In this document: positions 1 through 6,377 of the stretch, piece after piece
Layout: the number at the start of each line of letters is the position of its first letter
Numbering within the stretch: the stretch's first letter is position 1
NCBI GenBank assembly: GCA_030746295.1
Contig: JASLMY010000259.1
Location: 1-6,377 of the forward strand
Reading direction: 5' to 3'
Source: Alphaproteobacteria bacterium
GTDB lineage: Bacteria; Pseudomonadota; Alphaproteobacteria; GCA-2731375
Length of the DNA stretch: 6,377 nt
Translations under genes and position numbers: made by a program
Notes under the pieces: model-generated
What the model was told of the DNA's origin: nothing
What the model saw: the letters and a program-made list of their open reading frames with translations, nothing else
Databases searched by the model: none

Positions 1-86
1 TCTAGGGCGGTGACGGCGGCGGCGAGGCCGGCGATGCCGCAGCCGACCACGACCACGTCGTAGGTGCCGTCCGCTGTCTCGCTCAT
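1..86 (-). CDS. FAD-dependent oxidoreductase, N-terminal fragment (cut by window edge)
   Basis: Only the first 28 residues are inside the window; the gene continues past base 1. After about eight polar residues it reads YDVVVVGCGIAGLAAAVTAL, a beta strand followed by the dinucleotide-binding glycine motif G15-x-G17-x-x-G20 and the start of a helix. This is the classic N-terminal Rossmann fold that binds the ADP part of FAD in flavoprotein dehydrogenases and oxidases, including the succinate dehydrogenase/fumarate reductase flavoprotein-like group. The start is the ATG complementary to 84-86, with an AAGGGA ribosome-binding sequence (complement of 96-101) nine bases upstream. It is transcribed divergently from the LLM oxidoreductase. 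The substrate and subfamily cannot be told from so short a piece; an NAD-binding enzyme is possible but less likely. The Rossmann call is firm, the exact family is inference. Confidence 0.8.
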   Translation of the reverse strand, partial: MSETADGTYDVVVVGCGIAGLAAAVTAL

Positions 87-228
87 TGGGCCCAATCCCT
101 TCGCCTTTACGTGCCTCGGTCGGAAACGGTAGAAGTCGGGCACCGGGCGGGTCAAGCCGGCAGGCATCGGCTGTCCCGCCGTCTTGGGTTTCGCCATCCT
201 GCCGCACACCGGACATGGGGGAGAGTCG
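87..228. promoter_or_regulatory. Divergent intergenic region between flavoprotein and LLM gene
   Basis: This 142-base gap separates the start codons of two divergently transcribed genes, so it must hold the leftward promoter and probably the promoter of the LLM-MFS unit. I could not find a convincing -35/-10 pair in either direction, nor a clear operator palindrome beyond the short GGGCCC at 88-93. The call rests on gene orientation alone. Confidence 0.4.
217..223 (+). promoter_or_regulatory. Ribosome-binding site that sets the LLM start
   Basis: GGGGGAG lies five bases before the ATG at 229. It favours that ATG over the in-frame TTG at 184, which would add 15 residues (MGFAILPHTGHGGES) not expected ahead of the first barrel strand and has no visible ribosome-binding site. 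Confidence 0.75.
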
Positions 229-1068
229 ATGAGGCTGGGAATCGTCGTGGTCCCGGAGGTCGTGGCCGAGAACGACGGCGGTACCGCCGCGACGGTGGCC
301 CGTATTCGCGGCATCGGCCGTGCTGCCGAGGAGCTCGGCTTTGCTGGACTCTGGGTCACGGATTCGATCGGCCGCACCTGGCCGTCGCTCGATCCGTTGA
401 TGCTGCTGACCGCACTCGCCGGCGAGACCCGTAGAATCGAGCTCGGCACCGGCGTCCTGCAGCTGCCGTTGCGCCACCCCGTGGAGTTGGCGCACCGCAT
501 CCAGTCCCTGAACCTGCTGGCTGAGGGCCGGCTCCGCCTCGGCGTCGGGGCCGGCTCGACCGAGGCCGATTTCCTGGCCGTCGAGGCCGACTATGGCGCA
601 CGCTTCCAGGCCCTGCCGGCGGCATTGGAGACCATGCGCCGGGTCTGGTGCGGCGAGGCGGTCTATGGTCCGGCGCTGCCGCTCTGGCCCGGCAGCGAGG
701 GCGGCCCGCCGGTGCTGCTCGGCGCCTGGCACCGGCGGCGCTGGATCGAGATGGCGGCGCGGGAGTGTGGTGGCTGGATTGCCTCGGGTCTCTATACCTC
801 TTGGGCCGACCTCGAGGCCGGCATTGCCATGTACCGCGGGCTCGGCGGCGGGCGCGTGGTGCTGGCCAACGTCTTGACCGACCTCCGGCCCGAGCCGGTG
901 CCCCATCCCTACGTCAAGCATTCCACCATCGACCTGATCTGCTCGCCGGAAGAGGCGCGCGGTCGTCTCGACCGACTTGGCGATCTGGGCGTCGACGACG
1001 TGTTGTTGCTCTGTCCGTTTGATGCGCCCGAAGTGCTCGAGCAGGCGGCCGGGTTGTCGAGGCCCTAA
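229..1068 (+). CDS. LLM-class flavin-dependent oxidoreductase (luciferase-like)
   Basis: Predicted 279-residue cytoplasmic enzyme of the bacterial luciferase-like superfamily, TIM-barrel proteins that use reduced FMN or coenzyme F420 to oxidise or monooxygenate small organic substrates. Visible marks are an opening strand MRLGIVVVPE; the helix-strand unit AAEELGFAGLWVTDS (about 32-46); ALAGETRRIELGTGVLQLP (about 62-80) followed by RHPVELAHRIQSLNLLAEGR (82-101); and the family-typical RLRLGVGAGS (101-110). The C-terminal part carries PVLLGAW (161-167), an ICSPEEARGRL helix (237-247) and the closing strand DDVLLLCPF (256-264). The length is at the short end for the family. The ATG at 229 is chosen because it follows a strong ribosome-binding site. 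The stop codon directly abuts the start of the MFS gene, so the two are probably co-translated. Flavin versus F420 use and the substrate cannot be decided here. Confidence 0.9.
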   Translation: MRLGIVVVPEVVAENDGGTAATVARIRGIGRAAEELGFAGLWVTDSIGRTWPSLDPLMLLTALAGETRRIELGTGVLQLPLRHPVELAHRIQSLNLLAEGRLRLGVGAGSTEADFLAVEADYGARFQALPAALETMRRVWCGEAVYGPALPLWPGSEGGPPVLLGAWHRRRWIEMAARECGGWIASGLYTSWADLEAGIAMYRGLGGGRVVLANVLTDLRPEPVPHPYVKHSTIDLICSPEEARGRLDRLGDLGVDDVLLLCPFDAPEVLEQAAGLSRP

Positions 1069-2280
1069 ATGGCCGATTCCGTGTCGTCCGCGCGCATGCC
1101 CTGGGCGCTGCTGGCGGCGACCGGCCTCGCTACCTTCGCGGTCACCTCGGGCGGCAGCACAAGGGCGCCCTTCCTGCTCGACATGGCGCGCGACCTCGAT
1201 GTCGGCCTGCCGATGGTGGCGAACCTCTTCGGCTTGACCTCGGTGAGCTGGGGCGTCACATCGGTCTTGGCCGGCGCCGGCTCCGACCGTTGGGGCCGGC
1301 GCCCGTTCCTGATCGGCGGCTTGGTCGCACTGGCACTGTCGTTGGTCGGCGTCGCCGTTTCCGACGGCTTTCTCTGGGTCGCGGCCTGGGCCGCGCTCGC
1401 CGGCGGTTGCAGCGGCGTCTTCACCGGCGTCAGTCTGGCCGAGGTCTCGATGCGGGTGCCTGAGCGGCAGCTCGGCAGGGCACTCGGCTGGGTGATGGCC
1501 GGTCAGTCGTTGACGCTCCTGATCGGGGTGCCGCTGGCGGCTTGGATCGGTGCCGGCGTCGGCTGGCGCGGCGTCCACGTCTGTGTCGCCGCCTTGGCCC
1601 TGATCACGGCCCTCGCCATGTTTCTGACCACGATGCCGGTGGCGGTGAAGGCGGGCCAACCGGTGCGCCTGGCCGCCAGGCCGCCGACGCTCCGGGAAGC
1701 CCTGTCGCCGCCGGTGATCCGGCTGCTGGGCAGCGTCGGTGCCGAGCGGGTTTGTTTCGGTCTGCTCGCCGTCTACTACGCGACCTTCCTGCAATTGACG
1801 CACGCACTGTCGTTGGCGGCGGTGGCGATGCCGTTGGCTGTCTTCGCCGTCGGCAACATCCTGGGCACCTTGCTCGGCGGACGGCTTTCGGACCACTTTC
1901 GCAACCGGCGGCTGATCTTCGCCATCGCCATGTGCCTGTCCGCCTGTGTCGCGATTCTGCTCTTCGCCTGGCACCCGACGCTCTGGCTCACCATCACCCT
2001 CGGCTTCACCTATGCCTTGTGCAACGCGGTTGCCCGGCCGCCCTTGATGGCCTCGCTCGCCGACGTGCCGTCCGAGGTGCGGGGTACGGTGATGGGGTTG
2101 AACGGCGCTTGCGCCAGCGTCGGCTGGCTTGTCGCCGCCGCCTTTGGCGGCTGGATGCTGGCCAGCATCGGCTTTGCTGGTTTCGGTCCGCTGCTCGCGA
2201 CGCTGGCGGTGCTGGGGGCGGTCCTGGCGCTGATCGGTGCCCCCGCGGCCCGACCGAGCAGCGATTTCCCCAACCCTTAG
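1069..2280 (+). CDS. MFS transporter, 12 transmembrane helices
   Basis: A 403-residue inner-membrane protein of the major facilitator superfamily, resembling the DHA1 drug:H+ antiporter / AraJ-type exporters. About twelve hydrophobic helices are visible, six on each side of a central loop (about 189-215). The family's motif A appears twice: G69-AGS-D73-RWGRR in the loop between helices 2 and 3, and G271-RLS-D275-HFRNRR in the equivalent loop of the second half. Helix 5, WVMAGQSLTLLIGVPLAAWI (141-160) followed by GAGVGWRG, resembles the antiporter motif C region. Its ATG touches the preceding TAA, with GAGG at 1059-1062 six bases upstream, so translation is probably coupled to the LLM gene. 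An alternative start at Met10 (1096) is possible. Export of a product or toxic compound handled by the LLM enzyme is a reasonable inference; uptake is not excluded. Substrate unknown. Confidence 0.93.
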   Translation: MADSVSSARMPWALLAATGLATFAVTSGGSTRAPFLLDMARDLDVGLPMVANLFGLTSVSWGVTSVLAGAGSDRWGRRPFLIGGLVALALSLVGVAVSDGFLWVAAWAALAGGCSGVFTGVSLAEVSMRVPERQLGRALGWVMAGQSLTLLIGVPLAAWIGAGVGWRGVHVCVAALALITALAMFLTTMPVAVKAGQPVRLAARPPTLREALSPPVIRLLGSVGAERVCFGLLAVYYATFLQLTHALSLAAVAMPLAVFAVGNILGTLLGGRLSDHFRNRRLIFAIAMCLSACVAILLFAWHPTLWLTITLGFTYALCNAVARPPLMASLADVPSEVRGTVMGLNGACASVGWLVAAAFGGWMLASIGFAGFGPLLATLAVLGAVLALIGAPAARPSSDFPNP

Positions 2281-2295
2281 AAGGGTTCCCTTGCT
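2272..2295 (+). repeat. Short overlapping inverted repeats at the MFS stop codon
   Basis: AACCCTT (2272-2278), AG, AAGGGTT (2281-2287) is a perfect 7-base inverted repeat spanning the MFS stop codon. Its right arm AAGGG (2281-2285) can instead pair with CCCTT (2288-2292). No run of T follows, so it is not a standard intrinsic terminator. The loops are very small, so the biological role is doubtful. Confidence 0.3.
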
Positions 2296-2306
2296 ATCAT
2301 GACATC

Positions 2307-2311
2307 GGAGG
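2307..2311 (+). promoter_or_regulatory. Ribosome-binding site that sets the DUF4197 start
   Basis: A consensus GGAGG sits eight bases before the ATG at 2320 and lies inside the reading frame that an earlier ATG at 2299 would open. It supports 2320 as the true start and removes seven polar residues (MTSEVRL) that would otherwise precede the signal peptide. Confidence 0.8.
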
Positions 2312-2319
2312 TTCGGCTC

Positions 2320-3063
2320 ATGATTTTCAGCGCTCGATTGCTCGCCATCCTCGTGATCGCATTCGTGGTCATCAGCCCGCAAGGCCAAATGGCGGCCCAG
2401 GGCAGCGTCTGGGACGCCTTGAAGGGCCTCGGCGGGTCATCGGGCGGCACCGGCGGCTTGGGCCAGAGCGAGATCGCCGCCGGCCTGCGCGAGGCCCTCA
2501 AGGTCGGGACCGAGCGGGTCGTCGGCCAGGTCGGTGCCGAGGACGGCTTCAACGCCGATCCCCAGATCCATATCCCCCTGCCGGGCGCCCTCAAGAACGT
2601 GCAGTCGGTGCTGCGCGGCTTCGGCATGGGCTCGCTCGCCGACGACCTGGAACTCCGCATGAACCGTGCCGCCGAGGCCGCGGCGCCGGAGGCCAAGCAG
2701 CTCTTCTTTCAGGCCATCTCGGAGATGACGCTCGACGACGTCCAGCAGATCTACAACGGCCCCGACGATGCGGCGACGCGCTATTTTCAGGGCAAGATGT
2801 CGCCGCCGCTGGCCGAGCGCATGGTGCCGATCGTCGACCGCACGCTGGCTGACGTCGGCGCCATCCGCACCTACGACGAGATGATCGCCCAGTACAAGGC
2901 CGTTCCCTTCGTGCCCGACGTCAAGGCGGATATGACCAAGTACGTTGTCGAGAAGGCGATGGACGGGCTCTTCCACTACGTCGCGGTGGAGGAGGCGGCG
3001 ATCCGCCGGAACCCGGCCAAGCGGACGACCGAGCTGTTGCAGCGCGTCTTCGGCGCCCGCTGA
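2320..3063 (+). CDS. DUF4197 domain-containing exported protein
   Basis: A 247-residue protein with an N-terminal signal sequence: Arg6, a hydrophobic stretch at about 7-19, and probable cleavage near QMAAQ (23-27). There is no lipobox cysteine, so a soluble periplasmic protein is more likely than a lipoprotein. A Gly/Ser-rich linker (37-48) leads into a domain matching DUF4197 as I know it: AGLREALKVGTERVV (54-68), DGFNADPQIHIPLP (75-88), LADDLELRMNRAAEAAAPEA (106-125), ISEMTLDDVQQIYNGPDDAATRYF split across 133-156, the QY of 191-192, and the closing DGLFHYVAVEE (215-225) with RTTELLQRVFG (235-245). Nearly the whole family signature is present, so the gene looks intact. The biochemical function of DUF4197 is not known to me and I do not assign one. 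It starts 39 bases after the MFS gene and may be co-transcribed with it. Confidence 0.92.
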   Translation: MIFSARLLAILVIAFVVISPQGQMAAQGSVWDALKGLGGSSGGTGGLGQSEIAAGLREALKVGTERVVGQVGAEDGFNADPQIHIPLPGALKNVQSVLRGFGMGSLADDLELRMNRAAEAAAPEAKQLFFQAISEMTLDDVQQIYNGPDDAATRYFQGKMSPPLAERMVPIVDRTLADVGAIRTYDEMIAQYKAVPFVPDVKADMTKYVVEKAMDGLFHYVAVEEAAIRRNPAKRTTELLQRVFGAR

Positions 3064-3076
3064 GCGTCGGGCCGCA

Positions 3077-3334
3077 TTGGCCTGCTTCGTCTACGTCCTG
3101 GGCAGCGACGGCCGTGGCGGCTATCGAACCTACGTCGGCTGGAGCACCGATCTGGCGCAGCGCCTGTCGGCCCACAATGCCGGCAGCGGCGCCCGCAGCA
3201 CTCGGGGCCGGAGCTGGCGGCTGCTCTACGCCGAGCGCTACCCGACACGGGGCGAGGCCATGAGCCGGGAATGGCACCTGAAGCGGGATCGGCGCTTCCG
3301 CAAGCGCCTCGCCGAGGACTGTCGCGGAGGTTGA
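3077..3334 (+). CDS. Small GIY-YIG nuclease-family protein
   Basis: An 85-residue protein covering a single GIY-YIG domain, the size of YhbQ-like stand-alone members (about 80-100 residues). FVYVL (4-8) is the first half of the motif (GIY) and TYVG (18-21) the second (YIG). They are followed by the conserved Arg29 and His33-Asn34 in AQRLSAHN, TRGR (42-45), and a helix with A61, the likely catalytic Glu65 and Lys69 (AMSREWHLKR). Such domains cut DNA in repair and homing enzymes, but the role of the small stand-alone members is poorly defined. No ATG or GTG precedes the domain in this frame. The only starts are TTG at 3077, used here, and TTG at 2945, which would overlap the DUF4197 gene by 119 bases and add an Arg-rich, low-quality extension. 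There is no strong ribosome-binding site; translation may rely on coupling to the stop codon 13 bases upstream. Confidence 0.85.
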   Translation: MACFVYVLGSDGRGGYRTYVGWSTDLAQRLSAHNAGSGARSTRGRSWRLLYAERYPTRGEAMSREWHLKRDRRFRKRLAEDCRGG

Positions 3335-3350
3335 CGCTCCCGACAAGCGG

Positions 3351-3701
3351 TCACATGACTCGGCGCAGCACGTGGCGGCGATTGGTGGTAAAGGGGCGGA
3401 CCTCCGTGTTCCAACGGCCGGCCTCGCCGGCACGGGCCCAAGCCTCGCTCAGCAGAATGTCCGGGCTCTCGATTTCGTAGATCGCCATGTAGGTCGGCTC
3501 GTCCGCCATCTCGATGGTCTGTTCCTCGCCGCCGATGTTCATGCGCAAGGGCACGCGCTCGGCCCGGGCTGCGGAGATCACGCCCGGCACCGCGGCCAGC
3601 GCGGGCAAGTGCTCGCCGTCGTAGACCTCGTTGAAGAGCGCTTCCTTGTCCGCGGGCACGTCCATGCTGACGGTCAAGAGGTAGCGGCCCGTCATCGTCA
3701 T
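3351..3701 (-). CDS. Small dimeric alpha/beta-barrel-like protein (DUF4286/EthD-like)
   Basis: A 116-residue protein. The order of elements, strand RYLLTVSMDV (6-15), helix KEALFNEVYDGEHLPALAAV (19-38), strand GVISAARAERV (40-50), strand TYMAIYEIE (70-78), helix SPDILLSEAWARAGEAG (79-95) and a last strand, fits the ferredoxin-like dimeric alpha/beta barrel of EthD and DUF4286 proteins. The H31-L-P segment followed by PGV corresponds to their conserved HxP...PGF region. Members are often small partners or isomerase-like enzymes in catabolic operons; the function here is unknown. The first ATG (complement of 3699-3701) is chosen because AGGGAGA (complement of 3708-3714) is well spaced for it, while the Met3 ATG would be further away. 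The gene lies 35 bases after the lactonase and probably shares its transcript. Family assignment is by remembered pattern, so moderate confidence; that it is a real gene is much surer. Confidence 0.72.
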   Translation of the reverse strand: MTMTGRYLLTVSMDVPADKEALFNEVYDGEHLPALAAVPGVISAARAERVPLRMNIGGEEQTIEMADEPTYMAIYEIESPDILLSEAWARAGEAGRWNTEVRPFTTNRRHVLRRVM

Positions 3702-3736
3702 CTCTTCTCTCCCTTCGCTGTTGCGCGCCACCGGCC

Positions 3737-4669
3737 TCAGGTGTTGAGGAAGTTGAGCGGCAGGCCGGCGCGCGGCCAATCGACGGCGATCAGGGTGCCA
3801 TGCCAGGACTCGGTGATGTAGGCGGTCTTCAAGTCCGGGCCGCCGAAGCAGATGTTGGTGGTGTAGTAGACGTCGGGCATCGGCACGTGCTCGATGCTGG
3901 CGCCGTCCGGCGTGAAGACGGTGATGCCGCCGTCCATCAGGGTCGCCACTGCGATGCGGCCGTCGGCCTCGACCGCCAGGCTGTCGAAATTGCGAAAGCC
4001 GCTGGTGTTGCCGACGAGCCGGCCGCCGTGCGGCGAGGGCCAAGGTGCCTTCGCCAATTGCCCGGGCGCGGTGACGTCGAACGCCCAAAGCCGCCCGGTC
4101 CAAGTCTCAGCGACGTAGAGGGTCTTCTCGTCCGCCGACAGGCCGATGCCGTTCGGCGTCACCATGGGGTGTGCGACCTCCTCGATGTGGCTGCCGTCGG
4201 CCGTGGCGTAGAAGATGCCCGTCCGGTCCCAGTCGCGCTCGCGCACCTTGCCGAGATCGGTGAAGTAGAAGCCGCCCTCGCGGTCGAAGACGATGTCGTT
4301 CGGACCCTTGAGCTGGGTCTCGCCGGCATGAGTGTAGAGCACCTCGGCAGCGCCCGTCTCCAGATTGACCGCCTCGATCCGGCCGCCGGTGTAGTCGTTG
4401 GCCTGGCCGATCGAGCGCATGCCGGGGCCGCCTTCCTCGTAGTGCCACTCGAAGCCGCCGTTGTTGCAGATGTAACAGCGTCCGTCCGGCCCGATGGCGG
4501 CACCGTTCGGCCCGCCGCCGAGGTCGGCCACGACCTCGACCGTGCCGTCGGCGAGCACCCGGCTGAGCGTCCCGCGCTCGATCTCGACCACGATGACGGA
4601 GCCGTCGGGCATGGCGATGGGACCTTCGGGAAACCTGAGCCCGGTGGCGACGACGCGGTGTTCTGTCAT
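3737..4669 (-). CDS. SMP-30/gluconolactonase/LRE family lactonase
   Basis: A 310-residue protein, typical length for the SMP-30/gluconolactonase/LRE family, six-bladed beta-propellers that hydrolyse sugar or other lactones with a bound divalent metal. The hallmark FPEGP places the metal ligand at Glu15. Other typical segments are GGGPNGAAIGPDG (51-63), KGPNDIVFDREGGFYFTD (121-138), TPNGIGLSADEKTLYVAET (171-189) with likely ligand Asn173, NFDSLAVEADGRIAVAT (227-243) with likely ligand Asp229, and the closing NICFGGPDLKTAYITES (272-288). No signal peptide is visible, so it is probably cytoplasmic. The ATG complementary to 4667-4669 has GGAG six bases upstream. The small barrel protein follows in the same direction 35 bases on, suggesting a two-gene catabolic unit. 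The metal ligands are assigned by analogy to characterised SMP-30 enzymes; the substrate is not predictable, and xenobiotic or sugar-acid lactones are both possible. Confidence 0.92.
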   Translation of the reverse strand: MTEHRVVATGLRFPEGPIAMPDGSVIVVEIERGTLSRVLADGTVEVVADLGGGPNGAAIGPDGRCYICNNGGFEWHYEEGGPGMRSIGQANDYTGGRIEAVNLETGAAEVLYTHAGETQLKGPNDIVFDREGGFYFTDLGKVRERDWDRTGIFYATADGSHIEEVAHPMVTPNGIGLSADEKTLYVAETWTGRLWAFDVTAPGQLAKAPWPSPHGGRLVGNTSGFRNFDSLAVEADGRIAVATLMDGGITVFTPDGASIEHVPMPDVYYTTNICFGGPDLKTAYITESWHGTLIAVDWPRAGLPLNFLNT

Positions 4670-4700
4670 GGCGATCTCCGATCCTTCGAGTGCTCATCCT

Positions 4701-4719
4701 GGTGCCGGAGCCCGGCGCC
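4701..4719. terminator. GC-rich hairpin between ATPase and lactonase genes
   Basis: GGTGCCGG (4701-4708), a 3-base loop AGC, and CCGGCGCC (4712-4719) form an 8-base inverted repeat with one imperfect position: G-U on a rightward RNA, a C-A mismatch on the leftward RNA. It lies about 50 bases after the ATPase stop codon and before the lactonase start, where a leftward terminator would be expected. No clear U-tract follows, so it may be a weak or factor-dependent terminator, or chance in GC-rich DNA. Confidence 0.3.
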
Positions 4720-4769
4720 CTGAGGCAAGGTTGGCCAAGATCGGGAACCTCGTCAAACCGAAGGCATCG

Positions 4770-6377
<1,608 letters not shown>

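Noticed and set aside
2295..2300. TATCAT resembling a -10 promoter element before the DUF4197 gene
   Set aside because: There is no matching -35 element at normal spacing, and transcription would begin within the ribosome-binding site.
1542..2852. Long rightward open frame (436 codons) running across the MFS and DUF4197 genes
   Set aside because: It is an Arg/Pro-rich out-of-frame reading of two well-recognised genes, as expected in high-GC DNA, and has no family features.
2437..2976. Leftward open frame (179 codons) opposite the DUF4197 gene
   Set aside because: It is an antisense shadow rich in His, Gly and Leu; the sense strand matches DUF4197 along its length.
3702..4103. Upstream extension of the small barrel protein to a 250-residue product
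   Set aside because: The extra part is an out-of-frame reading of the lactonase gene; a good ribosome-binding site and ATG at 3701 fit the family start.
3800..4723. Rightward open frame (307 codons) opposite the lactonase
   Set aside because: It is an antisense shadow of the SMP-30 gene with Asp/Val/Gly-rich composition and no recognisable motif.
4731..4738. TTGGCCAA palindrome between ATPase and lactonase
   Set aside because: It is a single short palindrome, with no second copy or regulator nearby, and is expected by chance at this base composition.

Overview
The window is GC-rich and densely coding. DUF4197, SMP-30-type lactonase, LLM flavin oxidoreductase and GIY-YIG families occur together here, which suggests a proteobacterium, most likely an alphaproteobacterium of the Rhodospirillales type. 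That placement comes from gene content and base composition, not from a marker gene. I see seven coding regions, two of them cut by the window edges. I see no RNA gene, insertion sequence, CRISPR array or phage gene.

Left part (1-2280): the N-terminus of an FAD/NAD-binding oxidoreductase runs leftwards off the window. It is separated by a 142-base divergent intergenic region from a rightward pair. The pair is an LLM-class (bacterial-luciferase-like) flavin-dependent oxidoreductase followed, with no gap at all (TAA directly abutting ATG), by a 12-helix MFS transporter. The pair is probably co-transcribed and translationally coupled, and would suit import or export of a small organic compound together with its oxidation. 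The substrate cannot be read from the sequence.

Middle part (2281-3334): a secreted or periplasmic DUF4197 protein starts 39 bases after the MFS gene. A small GIY-YIG nuclease-family protein follows 13 bases later and appears to start at TTG. Four rightward genes (LLM, MFS, DUF4197, GIY-YIG) therefore lie close together, though the functions of the last two are not obviously related to the first two.

Right part (3351-6377): three leftward genes. In transcription order they are a P2-type (calcium-pump-like) cation ATPase lacking its N-terminal part because the window ends, an SMP-30/gluconolactonase-family lactonase, and a small protein with a dimeric alpha/beta-barrel (DUF4286/EthD-like) look. 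The last two are 35 bases apart and probably form an operon. A 100-base gap holding a GC-rich inverted repeat separates them from the ATPase. This leftward group converges on the rightward group with only 16 bases between stop codons.

The window reads as ordinary chromosomal metabolism and transport. I found no convincing new biological system. The points most worth a second look are the LLM-MFS coupled pair beside a divergent flavoprotein, the lactonase plus small barrel protein pair, the TTG start of the GIY-YIG gene, and the cation-site residues of the ATPase.
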